Positions 49,022 through 56,524 of a DNA stretch of 64,000 bases are shown here, piece by piece. Below the pieces are notes generated by a model, which saw only the letters and a list, made by a program, of their open reading frames with translations, did not search any database and had not been told where the DNA came from. The stretch spans positions 18,060 to 82,059 of the forward strand of contig JAFAAW010000052.1 in the NCBI GenBank assembly GCA_023426365.1, read 5' to 3'. Origin of the DNA: Pseudomonadota bacterium (GTDB taxonomy: Bacteria > Pseudomonadota > Alphaproteobacteria > Rhodospirillales > Magnetospirillaceae). Position 1 is the first letter of the stretch, and every line of letters begins with the position of its first letter. Position numbers and translations under genes: made by a program.

Positions 49022-50317
49022 TCAGAACAGCATGCCCACCGCCGACGCGCTCATCAGCAGGGTGGCCAGCCAGCCGACGGCCAGCAGCGGGCGCGACACC
49101 ACGCCCGGTCCCATCACGCGGCGACGCGTCGCCATCAGCATCATGCAGATCATCACCGGCACGGCGGCGACGCCGTTGATCACCGCGCTCCAGAACAGGG
49201 CGCGGATGGGGTCCACCTGGGCCAGGTTCAGCGCGATGCCAAGGCCGGTGGCGATGGCGACGGTGGCATAGAACGCCTTGGCCTCGCCCGGCTCGCGGCC
49301 CAGCCCCACCCGCCAGCGCCGCGCCTCGCCGATGGCATAGGCGGCCGAGCCGGCCAGCACCGGCACCGCCAGCAGGCCGGTGCCGATGATGCCCAGCGCG
49401 AACAGGGCAAAGGCCAGCTCGCCCGCCACCGGGCGCAGGGCCTCGGCGGCACGGGCGGCGCTGTCCACTTGGGTGATGCCGTGGGCGTTCAGGGTGGCGG
49501 CGGCGGTGACCATGATCGCCAGCGCCACCAGATTGGAAAACCCCATGCCCACCAGGGTGTCGAGCCGGATGCGGGACAGGGCCGAGGCGGCCTGTTCCGG
49601 CGCGTGGATCAAGGGTTCGCGGCGCGGATGCTCGCGCATGTCCTCGGCTTCCTGCGATGCCTGCCAAAAGAACAGGTAGGGGCTGATGGTGGTGCCGAAC
49701 ACGGCGGTGATGGTGGTGGCGGTGTCGCCGTGCCAGTGCAGGATCGGCCAGACCATCCCGTGCACCAGCGCCGGCCAGTCCACCGGCGCCGCCAGCGCTG
49801 TGCCGAAATAGGCGAACAGCGCGAGCGTCAGCCATTTCAGCACCGCCACGTAGCGGGTGTATTTCATCAGAACCTGCAAGGCGATGCAGATGGCGCCGAA
49901 CAGCGCGACGCCGACGAAGTGGGGCAGAGCGGGCGCCAGCAGCCGCACCGCCTCGGCCATGGCCGACAGGTTGGCGCCGATATTGATGACGTTGGCGACC
50001 AACAGCAGCGGCACGATGCTTTTGACCAGCCAGGGCGGATAGAACTTGCGCATGTTGCCGGCGATGCCGGCGCCGCTGCCCCGGCCGATGCGGGCGCTGA
50101 TGTCCTGGACCGCCACCATCAGCGGATAGGACAGCACCAAGGTCCATGCCAGTCCGTATCCGAATTGCGCGCCGGCCTGGCTGTAGGTGGCGATGCCGCT
50201 GGGGTCGTCGTCGGACGCCCCCGTGATCAGGCCCGGTCCCAGCACCTTGAACAGGCGTGGTTTCGACGGGGCGACCACCGGGTCGCGGGGCACGGGGGGC
50301 GGCGTGGGCGCGGTCAT
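49022..50317 (-). CDS. NRAMP family divalent metal transporter
   Basis: This 431-aa protein has about 11 membrane helices. The TM1 metal-site segment reads ASDDDPSGIATYSQAG where classical MntH has DPGN, so the metal preference may differ (Mn2+, Fe2+ or Mg2+). VLMKYTRYVAVLKWL and the TM6 region are family-like. The ATG at 50317 gives MTAPTPPPVP; a TTG six codons earlier is less likely. It is convergent with the hydrogenase operon (16-bp gap) and divergent from the EpmC-like gene. A link to metal supply for the hydrogenase is only suggested by location. Confidence 0.9.
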   Translation of the reverse strand: MTAPTPPPVPRDPVVAPSKPRLFKVLGPGLITGASDDDPSGIATYSQAGAQFGYGLAWTLVLSYPLMVAVQDISARIGRGSGAGIAGNMRKFYPPWLVKSIVPLLLVANVINIGANLSAMAEAVRLLAPALPHFVGVALFGAICIALQVLMKYTRYVAVLKWLTLALFAYFGTALAAPVDWPALVHGMVWPILHWHGDTATTITAVFGTTISPYLFFWQASQEAEDMREHPRREPLIHAPEQAASALSRIRLDTLVGMGFSNLVALAIMVTAAATLNAHGITQVDSAARAAEALRPVAGELAFALFALGIIGTGLLAVPVLAGSAAYAIGEARRWRVGLGREPGEAKAFYATVAIATGLGIALNLAQVDPIRALFWSAVINGVAAVPVMICMMLMATRRRVMGPGVVSRPLLAVGWLATLLMSASAVGMLF

Positions 50318-50396
50318 GGCATGGAATGAACGCAAAGCGGGTTTGGATTGTTTCTCGTTGGCGGCGGGCGGGCTTTGGCGCTAAAACGCGGCCATC

Positions 50397-51065
50397 ATGA
50401 TGCTGACACCCGTTGATCACGATTCCCTGCGCCCGTTGCTGCCCGAGTTTCGCGCGGCGCTGGCCGACGACGCCCTGGCGCTCAAGGTGTTCGACCGCGT
50501 CACCGCGCTGATCCCCGACGGCGACCTGATGACGCTGTCCACCGATCCGCGCCACCATGCCGACGGGGTCGAGCTGTGCCGCCAGTTCGGCTTCGGCATC
50601 CTGGACGTGGACCCCAAGACCCACTTCACCTGGGATGGCGCCAACGTGGCCATCCGCATGGAACCCAGCGTCCTGATCCACGAGGTGGCCCACTACCAGT
50701 TGGCCGCGCCCGAACGGCGCGCCGTGCTGGATTTCGGCCTGGGCTGCGGCCCCGAAAGCGGCAAGCGCGAGGAGGCGGACGCGGTGCAGACCCTGTTCTG
50801 CCCCGAACGCGACGTGGAGGAGGCGCTGTGCTCGTTGCTGGGCATCTTGTGGGAGGCCGAGTTGGGGCAGCCCGCCATCCTGGCCTTTCTCGAACAGAAC
50901 TGGATGGAAGGCGGCGCCAACCTGCAAAACGTCTCGCATTTCCGCAAGATCGTGCGCTGGCTGCGCGACATGGAATTGATCGACGACGACGGCCGCCCCA
51001 CCCGTAATCTGCGGGCCGAGGGCGACGACACCTTCTTCGCCCGCTGGTTCGCCGACAACGCATGA
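50397..51065 (+). CDS. HExxH protein resembling EF-P hydroxylase EpmC/YfcM
   Basis: This 222-aa protein has LIHEVAHYQLA with a His95-Glu96-x2-His99 metal motif, followed by ERRAVLDFG and an acidic QTLFCPERDVEEALCSLL. From memory, EpmC (YfcM) has the same order, IHEISHW, then an ARRELVDFG-like segment and an Asp/Glu/Gln-rich helix, so I place it near that family; I cannot run the alignment. EpmC hydroxylates the modified lysine of EF-P. Here the stop overlaps the hydrogenase maturation protease (ATGA), so it may instead serve the hydrogenase. The start is ATG 50397 or 50400. Confidence 0.5.
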   Translation: MMLTPVDHDSLRPLLPEFRAALADDALALKVFDRVTALIPDGDLMTLSTDPRHHADGVELCRQFGFGILDVDPKTHFTWDGANVAIRMEPSVLIHEVAHYQLAAPERRAVLDFGLGCGPESGKREEADAVQTLFCPERDVEEALCSLLGILWEAELGQPAILAFLEQNWMEGGANLQNVSHFRKIVRWLRDMELIDDDGRPTRNLRAEGDDTFFARWFADNA

Positions 51066-51520
51066 CCAGCGCGCTGGTTCTCGGCATCGGCCACCCCTTT
51101 CGGGGCGATGACGGGATCGGCCCGCTGGTGGCGGAGCGGCTGGCCGCGCTCCACCTGCCCGGACTGACCGCCCTGGCCCATCATGGCGAGGGCACCGACC
51201 TCATGGCGCGCTGGGACGGTTTCGACGTGGTGGTGGTGGTGGATGCCACCCGCTCGGGCGCGGCACCCGGTACCGTGCGCCGCTGGGATGCGGTGGCGGA
51301 AACGCTGCCCGCCGCCCTGTTCCCCAAAAGCAGCCACCTGTTCGGACTGGCCGAGGCGGTGGAAATGGCCCGCCGGCTGGGCCGCCTGCCGCCGCGCCTG
51401 ACAGTGATCGGGGTGGAGGGGCGGGATTTCGCCCCCGGCACCGGCCTGTCGCCCGAGGTGGCGGCGGCGGTGGACCGGGTTGTTTCACTGGCACGGAGGG
51501 ACGCGGATCGCCACGGATGA
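51062..51520 (+). CDS. hydrogenase maturation endopeptidase
   Basis: This 152-aa protease has the HybD/HycI-family N-terminus VLGIGHPFRGDDGIG with the nickel-sensing aspartate. DVVVVVDATRSGAAPG and HLFGLAEAV hold the further Ni ligands. It should cut the nine-residue tail from the large subunit at 47710 after nickel loading. The start overlaps the EpmC-like gene by four bases, so both are made together. It lies 2 kb from the structural operon, separated by the NRAMP gene on the opposite strand. Confidence 0.92.
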   Translation: MTSALVLGIGHPFRGDDGIGPLVAERLAALHLPGLTALAHHGEGTDLMARWDGFDVVVVVDATRSGAAPGTVRRWDAVAETLPAALFPKSSHLFGLAEAVEMARRLGRLPPRLTVIGVEGRDFAPGTGLSPEVAAAVDRVVSLARRDADRHG

Positions 51521-51568
51521 GCGGACTTGGCGTCCGTCTCTCTCCGCATTGATCCGTGTCGAAACCCC

Positions 51569-52672
51569 TTACTCCGCCGCCGCCTTGGGGCGCGCCAGAT
51601 TGGCGCCGGGCCAATAGCGGCCGTTGGCGAAGCGGTACTGGTTGACATAGGGGATATCGGCGCCCAGGCGTTCGGCGGCGTGCCACACCCAGCGCGGATT
51701 GTCGAGGAAGCCGCGGCCGATGGCGATCATGTCGGCGCGGCCTTCGATCAGCACGCTTTCCGCCTGTTCCGGCGTGGCGATCAGGCCGACGGCGCGCACC
51801 GGCAGGCCGCACGCCTTGCGCACCGCCGCGGCCAGATCAACCTGATAGCCCGGCCCCACCGGAATGTCGGCCTTGGCCACCACGCCCCCCGACGACACGC
51901 AGACGTAATCGATCCCGGCGGCGGCGAATTCCTTGGCATAGATGCAGGCTTCGTCAGGGGTGAAGCCGCCTTCGGTCCAGTCGGTGGCGCTGATGCGGAT
52001 GCCCAGCGGCTTGTCCTTGGGCCACACGGCGCGCATGGCGCGGATGACCTCGAGCGGGAAGCGCATGCGGTTTTCCAGGCTGCCGCCGTAAGCGTCGGTG
52101 CGCTGGTTGGACAGCGGCGACAGGAATTCGTGCAGCAGATAGCCGTGGGCGGAATGCACCTCGATGGCGTCAAAGCCGGCCCGGAGCGCGCGGCGGGCGG
52201 CATCGGCGAACGCGGCGCGCAGCCGTTCCAGCCCGGCCTCGTCCAGCGCCTGCGGCGTCGGCCAGCCGTCGTCGAAGGCGATGGCCGACGGTGCCAGCGT
52301 GGTCCACGCCCCCGTAGGGCCGCCGCCGTTCCACGGCGCGTCCGAGGCGCCCTTGCGCCCCGAATGGCCCAACTGGATGGCGATGCGGCTGTCGCCGAAG
52401 GTCTTGAGCTTGGCGACCAGATCGGCTAGCGCCGCCTCGGTGGCGTCGTCGTACAGGCCCAGGCAATGGGGGCTGATGCGCCCCTCGGGGGTGACGCCGG
52501 TGGCCTCCAGCACGATCATGCCGGGACCCGACGCGGCCAGGGCGCCGTAATGCTGCAGATGCCAGGGCTGGGCACGGCCGTCCACCGCGCTGTACTGGCA
52601 CATGGGGGCCACCGCCACGCGGTTGGGCAGGCTTTGGCCGGCCAGGACGATGGGGGTGAACAGACGGGGCAT
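51569..52672 (-). CDS. NADH:flavin oxidoreductase (Old Yellow Enzyme, YqjM/NamA class)
   Basis: This 367-aa FMN-dependent TIM barrel has the class II OYE start LFTPIVLAGQSLPNRVAVAPMCQYSA (cysteine rather than threonine near FMN), GHSGRKGAS, and the substrate histidines in SAHGYLLHEFLSPL. It likely reduces activated alkenes such as enones. The ATG at 52672 has AAGGAG 6 bases upstream. It is convergent with the protease gene and divergent from the small ORF at 52901. Confidence 0.93.
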   Translation of the reverse strand: MPRLFTPIVLAGQSLPNRVAVAPMCQYSAVDGRAQPWHLQHYGALAASGPGMIVLEATGVTPEGRISPHCLGLYDDATEAALADLVAKLKTFGDSRIAIQLGHSGRKGASDAPWNGGGPTGAWTTLAPSAIAFDDGWPTPQALDEAGLERLRAAFADAARRALRAGFDAIEVHSAHGYLLHEFLSPLSNQRTDAYGGSLENRMRFPLEVIRAMRAVWPKDKPLGIRISATDWTEGGFTPDEACIYAKEFAAAGIDYVCVSSGGVVAKADIPVGPGYQVDLAAAVRKACGLPVRAVGLIATPEQAESVLIEGRADMIAIGRGFLDNPRWVWHAAERLGADIPYVNQYRFANGRYWPGANLARPKAAAE

Positions 52673-52900
52673 GGCAGGCTCCTTGGCGGCGCACACAGGG
52701 TTTGGCGGGGATTGTTCACACTTCCCAACCGCTGGGGAAGGGGCCGGTTGGGCAAAACTGTGTTTCCCCGGCGGAAAAAATCACCGATGCCGCGCGCGAC
52801 CCCGCCCTGGCGGAACCGCAACGCGGCCCCGGATTATCCGCCCCTTTTCCCGGCTCTCGCCCTTTCCTATCTAAGCAAGGGTTCTTTCGAGACGTGACCA

Positions 52901-53224
52901 ATGGGCGTTATTCACGACATCCGCTTCGAACGGCTGGCCCGCGAGGCCGCCGACCGGCTAGTGCCCCTGTGCCCCGAAGACCGGGCCTATGTGCTTGCCC
53001 ACCTTGCGGCGGTGGAGGATGCCTTCGGCGTGCGCGCGGTGCCCGATGTGCCGCTCAGGCACATGACCGGCCGGGCGCTGGCCCGCCATCTGGCCCGCCT
53101 GCGCCCGCAGCTTGCGCCCCAGGGGCTGGAACAGGAACTGGCGCTCGGCCGGCTTGAAGGCGTATTCCGCCTTGTCGCCGCGGCCGTGCGCCTGGGCGCG
53201 CTCAGCCCGCGCCGCCGCGCCTGA
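52901..53224 (+). CDS. hypothetical protein, 107 aa
   Basis: I do not recognise this Arg/Leu/Ala-rich, probably helical protein (MGVIHDIRFERLAREAADRL...). There is no signal peptide or membrane segment. Codon use is typical of the genome (high GC3), supporting a real gene. It is convergent with the M48 protease gene, with a 16-bp gap. The upstream 230 bp shared with the OYE gene show no clear promoter. Confidence 0.55.
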   Translation: MGVIHDIRFERLAREAADRLVPLCPEDRAYVLAHLAAVEDAFGVRAVPDVPLRHMTGRALARHLARLRPQLAPQGLEQELALGRLEGVFRLVAAAVRLGALSPRRRA

Positions 53225-53240
53225 CGGGGGCTATGCCGGC

Positions 53241-54107
53241 TTACGCCTTGGGCGTCGGGAACAACTCCTTGAGTTCGTCCCAGCCCGCCACCGAAGGGGT
53301 GCGGGTGGGCTGCAGGGTGCGCGCCCCTTCCTCCAGCCTGGCGATGCGTTCGCGCGTGCCGGGATGGGTCGAGAACAGCGAGGTGGTGGCGGACGACGAT
53401 TCCGGGTTCAGCCGCAGCAGGGTCTGGAAGAAATCGTCGGCGCGGGCGGGGTCGTTGCCGGTCTGCTGGAAGATGCGCAGGATGTGGGCGTCGGCTTCGA
53501 ATTCATGGGCACGCGAATAGCCGGTCAGGATCATGGCGTAAAGCGGCCCCTCCAGCGCGGTCAGCACCTCCCCGCCCAGCGCGCCGCCGCCCAGCCAACC
53601 CGACAGGGCTTCCTTGCCCAGACCGCCGACCGAGGTGACCAGCGCCTGATTGCGGATCTGCGACAGCGAATGGCCGCGATCGGCATGACCCACTTCGTGG
53701 GCGATCACGCTGGCCAGTTCGTCGGGATGGGCGCACTGGCGCACCAATTCGGAATTCACGGCGATCTTGCCGCCGGGCAGCGCCCAGGCATTGACCTGCG
53801 GGTTGTCCACCAGGGTGACTTCCCATGGCAGGTTCTTGCGGTCGGCGGCGGCCAGGATGGGCTGGGAGAATTTGCGCAGGGCTTCCTGCGCGTTGCGGTT
53901 GGGATAGGTTCCGCCCGACTTTTTCAGGTAATCCGGATAGAAGCTCTCGCCCATCTTGATCTCGTCGCCCTCGCCGGCGGTGTAGGCGCCGACCACCTGT
54001 GCCGCGCTGTTGATCAGATTGCCGAGCGAGAATTGGGCCTGGGCGGGCAGGGCGGACAGGGTGGCGGCACCGGACAGGCCGGCAAGGACGGAACGGCGGG
54101 TCAGCAT
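53241..54107 (-). CDS. exported M48 family zinc metalloprotease
   Basis: This 288-aa protein has a twin-arginine-like signal (LTRRSVLAGLSGAATLSALPAQA) and the M48 catalytic site IAHEVGHADRGH (HExxH), with the third ligand in EFEADA. It resembles the BepA/YfgC branch without TPR repeats. Such periplasmic proteases act on outer-membrane assembly or turnover. The ATG at 54107 gives MLTRRSVLAG; upstream in-frame residues are not signal-like. Confidence 0.9.
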   Translation of the reverse strand: MLTRRSVLAGLSGAATLSALPAQAQFSLGNLINSAAQVVGAYTAGEGDEIKMGESFYPDYLKKSGGTYPNRNAQEALRKFSQPILAAADRKNLPWEVTLVDNPQVNAWALPGGKIAVNSELVRQCAHPDELASVIAHEVGHADRGHSLSQIRNQALVTSVGGLGKEALSGWLGGGALGGEVLTALEGPLYAMILTGYSRAHEFEADAHILRIFQQTGNDPARADDFFQTLLRLNPESSSATTSLFSTHPGTRERIARLEEGARTLQPTRTPSVAGWDELKELFPTPKA

Positions 54108-54342
54108 GGCGGGGGGTGCAACTCTTCTGCTTGAACCGGACGATGGCGCCCGCCCGTGGGGCGGTGCGCGGGTGGCACCGTAGTAATGCCTCAGAGCGGC
54201 CTGCAAATCCACCATCCTGCCTGCGCGCGCGTCTTAGTTTCTTTTTATCGGCTGTTTCTGTCGCCCTATTCGTTGGTCGGGGGCGCCAACCTCCTTCGTA
54301 TAGGGCCATGTCGTCAGGCTTGAATTGGGGTAAGTAAAATGT

Positions 54343-54367
54343 GCCAAAATACATATGGGTATTTGGC
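54343..54367. promoter_or_regulatory. near-perfect inverted repeat upstream of the small membrane protein
   Basis: GCCAAAATAC (54343-54352) and GTATTTGGC (54359-54367) are inverted repeats, one base out, around ATATGG. The site lies 57 bp before the ATG at 54424, in the 316-bp divergent gap, and may be an operator. The rest of 54108-54423 shows nothing recognisable. Confidence 0.4.
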
Positions 54368-54423
54368 GTGTACTATTGCATTGCAGCATCGCTTGCAGGT
54401 GAAAGTGCGCGAGGGAGGTGCGG

Positions 54424-54723
54424 ATGGGCGCGGAATTCATCGTATTGACCACTGTCGCCGCCGTCTTGGCCGCCGCCATCGTCACCGCCCGCCAAAGCCT
54501 GCTGATGGTCGCCGTGCTGGCCTATGCCGCCGTGCTGGGCTGGCTGGTGCTGAACCGCATGGACCTGTTGCCGGTGGCGCTGGGGCTGGCCATCGCGCTG
54601 GGCCTGCTGGGCCTTGCCGTCGTCATACGGCGCGAGGCGTCGTCACACGATGTCACAGAGCGACACGTGTCGCGCAAGTTAACTACAAATAATGATGCTC
54701 TGGCGGACAATATAGGGCCATAG
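54424..54723 (+). CDS. small three-helix membrane protein
   Basis: This 99-aa protein has three hydrophobic segments, at about 4-20, 25-43 and 50-70, and a charged C-terminus of about 30 residues. There is no recognisable family. The ATG at 54424 (MGAEFIVLTTVAAV) is well placed after GAGGGAGG. A different protein begins 30 bp after its stop on the same strand. Confidence 0.6.
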   Translation: MGAEFIVLTTVAAVLAAAIVTARQSLLMVAVLAYAAVLGWLVLNRMDLLPVALGLAIALGLLGLAVVIRREASSHDVTERHVSRKLTTNNDALADNIGP

Positions 54724-54753
54724 CCCGATTGCATTTTCTTGCCCGCTCCGGGC

Positions 54754-55026
54754 ATGATGTATTCAGGCGACAAAACACCTTTGATTGAAACGGTGATGGG
54801 TCCTACCTTTTCAGAGTGCTTTTCCTCGCGCATTGCGCGGGCCGGCCATCATGTGGACCGCGGCGAATGGGCCAGCGGGCATGCCATTCTCAGCGGCTTG
54901 CGGCAATGCGCCGCGCGCCACGGCTGCGAGGCGGGCGATTCCTGCGCGCTCGCGGCCGAGATGCTGATGGGCGACGTGCAGGTGTTGCTGCGTGAGCAAA
55001 AGCGGGTGTGCGCGCCCCATCCTTGA
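54754..55026 (+). CDS. hypothetical protein, ~90 aa, cysteine-containing
   Basis: The family is not recognised. The C-terminal 70 residues look coding by GC3 (ARAGHHVDRGEWASGHAI, then LRQCAARHGCEAGDSCALAA), including three cysteines within 15 residues. The start is uncertain: ATG 54754 or 54757, or ATG 54796, with no clear ribosome site. A short soluble protein is likely if real. Confidence 0.45.
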   Translation: MMYSGDKTPLIETVMGPTFSECFSSRIARAGHHVDRGEWASGHAILSGLRQCAARHGCEAGDSCALAAEMLMGDVQVLLREQKRVCAPHP

Positions 55027-55095
55027 CACGGGACCCGGCCATGGCGGCGGGGGTACCTGTGAACCCGACACCGCCACAGCCGAAAGGACCATCCG

Positions 55096-55203
55096 ATGAC
55101 CCCGTCCAAGTTCCTCAAGGCCTTCACCCTCGACCTGTGCGCCGTCGCCGCCGGCGTGTCCATCATCGCCGTGCCCATGCTGTTCATTGGCGCGATGGCC
55201 TGA
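55096..55203 (+). CDS. 35-aa single-helix membrane peptide
   Basis: It is too short for ordinary ORF calls but is preceded by GAAAGGA at good spacing. It reads MTPSKFLKAFTLDLCAVA then AGVSIIAVPMLFIGAMA, one transmembrane helix. It runs opposite to cydX and overlaps its 3' end by 20 bp. It may be an unrelated small membrane protein. Confidence 0.4.
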   Translation: MTPSKFLKAFTLDLCAVAAGVSIIAVPMLFIGAMA

Positions 55204-55357
55204 CCGCCGGCTGCTCGGGGGCCGCCCCCGTGCCGGGGGGCACGTTCGTTCGGGCGCGGGCGGCCTCGTCCTCCAGGTGCATCTCCAGCCACATTCCGTT
55301 CAGCACGGCGGCAAGCGCCGCCAGCGTCACACCCAGCACCCAGGCGAAGTACCACAT
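55184..55357 (-). CDS. cydX: cytochrome bd accessory subunit CydX
   Basis: This 57-aa protein begins MWYFAWVLGVTLAALAA and GMWLEMH, the CydX/YbgT signature: a single helix with the WYFAW start and the NxxWLE-like end. CydX stabilises the heme b595/d region of the bd oxidase. The last 30 residues (RTNVPPGTGAAPEQP...) are an unusual Pro/Arg-rich extension compared with the usual length of about 35-40. It starts 11 bp after cydB. Confidence 0.9.
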   Translation of the reverse strand: MWYFAWVLGVTLAALAAVLNGMWLEMHLEDEAARARTNVPPGTGAAPEQPAVRPSRQ

Positions 55358-55368
55358 GGCCGTGTTCC

Positions 55369-56520
55369 TCAGTACAGATGGTGGCCGTGGGTTTCGATGT
55401 GTTCGGCGGTGACCTTGCCGCGCAGCACCCGATAGACGAACACGGTGTAGCTGGCGACGATGGGCAGCACCACGACGGTCGCCACCAGCATGATGAACAG
55501 GGTCAGCGGGCTGGATGACGAATCCCACACCGTCAGGCCATGGGACGGATGGCTGGAACTGGGCAGGATGAACGGAAACAGCGCCAGCCCGGCGGTGGAG
55601 ACCACCCCCAGCACCGCCCCGGCGCTGGCCACGAAGGCCCAGCCCGGATAGTTCAGCCGCACCAGCGCCACCACCAGCGCCGGGCCCAGCAAGCCCAGCG
55701 CGGGGGCCAGCGCCATCCACGGCGCGGCGATGAAATTGGCCAGCCAGGCGCCGCGGTCCAGCGTCACGTCCTTGAGCAACGGATTGGACGGCCCGTTGCC
55801 GTCAAGGCTGGAGACGATCAGATGGCCGTCCAGCCGCGTCGCCACCACCCAGCCGGCCACCGCGAACAGCACCACCAGCGCCAGCGCGCCCCACCACACG
55901 GCGCGGCGGGCGCGCATCTCGATTTCGCCTTCGGTTTTCAGCACCAGAAAGGTGCCGCCATGCATGACCAACATGGCCACCGCCACCAGCCCGCACAGCA
56001 GCGGGAACGGCGACAGCAGGTGGATTAGGAAGCCTTCGCCATAGATCACCCGCAATTCCGGGGTCAGTTGGAACGGCACGCCCACCAGCAGGTTGCCCAT
56101 GGCGATGCCGAACACCAGGGTGGGCACCAGCCCGCCGATGAACAGCGCCCAGTCCCACACCGTGCGCCACAGGCGATGTTCCACCTTGTTGCGGAAATCG
56201 AAGCCGACCGGGCGCAGGATCAGCGCCGCCAGCACCAGCAGCAGCGGGATGTAGAAGGCGGAAAAGGCGGTGGCGTAAAGCGGCGGCCAGGCGGCGAAGG
56301 CGGCGCCGCCGCCCAGAATCAGCCACACCTGGTTGCCGTCCCACACCGGGCCGATGGAATTGATGACGATGCGCCGTTCGGTGTCGTCGCGCGCCACCAC
56401 CGGCAACAGCATGGCCACGCCCATGTCGAAGCCGTCCATCACGGCAAAGCCGATCAGCACCAGCCCCAGCAACAGCCACCACGCCAGCCGCAGGGTTTCG
56501 TAGTCCAGCGGGATCACCAT
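55369..56520 (-). CDS. cydB: cytochrome bd ubiquinol oxidase subunit II
   Basis: This 383-aa protein has eight to nine membrane helices. It has the family start of CydB (DYETLRLAWWLLLG, FAVMDGFDMGVAML) and INSIGPVWDGNQVWLI. It pairs with CydA; the oxidase reduces O2 to water using quinol at high affinity without pumping protons. The ATG at 56520 leaves a 4-bp gap after cydA. The upstream in-frame codons belong to the cydA end and are not used. Confidence 0.96.
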   Translation of the reverse strand: MVIPLDYETLRLAWWLLLGLVLIGFAVMDGFDMGVAMLLPVVARDDTERRIVINSIGPVWDGNQVWLILGGGAAFAAWPPLYATAFSAFYIPLLLVLAALILRPVGFDFRNKVEHRLWRTVWDWALFIGGLVPTLVFGIAMGNLLVGVPFQLTPELRVIYGEGFLIHLLSPFPLLCGLVAVAMLVMHGGTFLVLKTEGEIEMRARRAVWWGALALVVLFAVAGWVVATRLDGHLIVSSLDGNGPSNPLLKDVTLDRGAWLANFIAAPWMALAPALGLLGPALVVALVRLNYPGWAFVASAGAVLGVVSTAGLALFPFILPSSSHPSHGLTVWDSSSSPLTLFIMLVATVVVLPIVASYTVFVYRVLRGKVTAEHIETHGHHLY

Positions 56521-56524
56521 CGCC

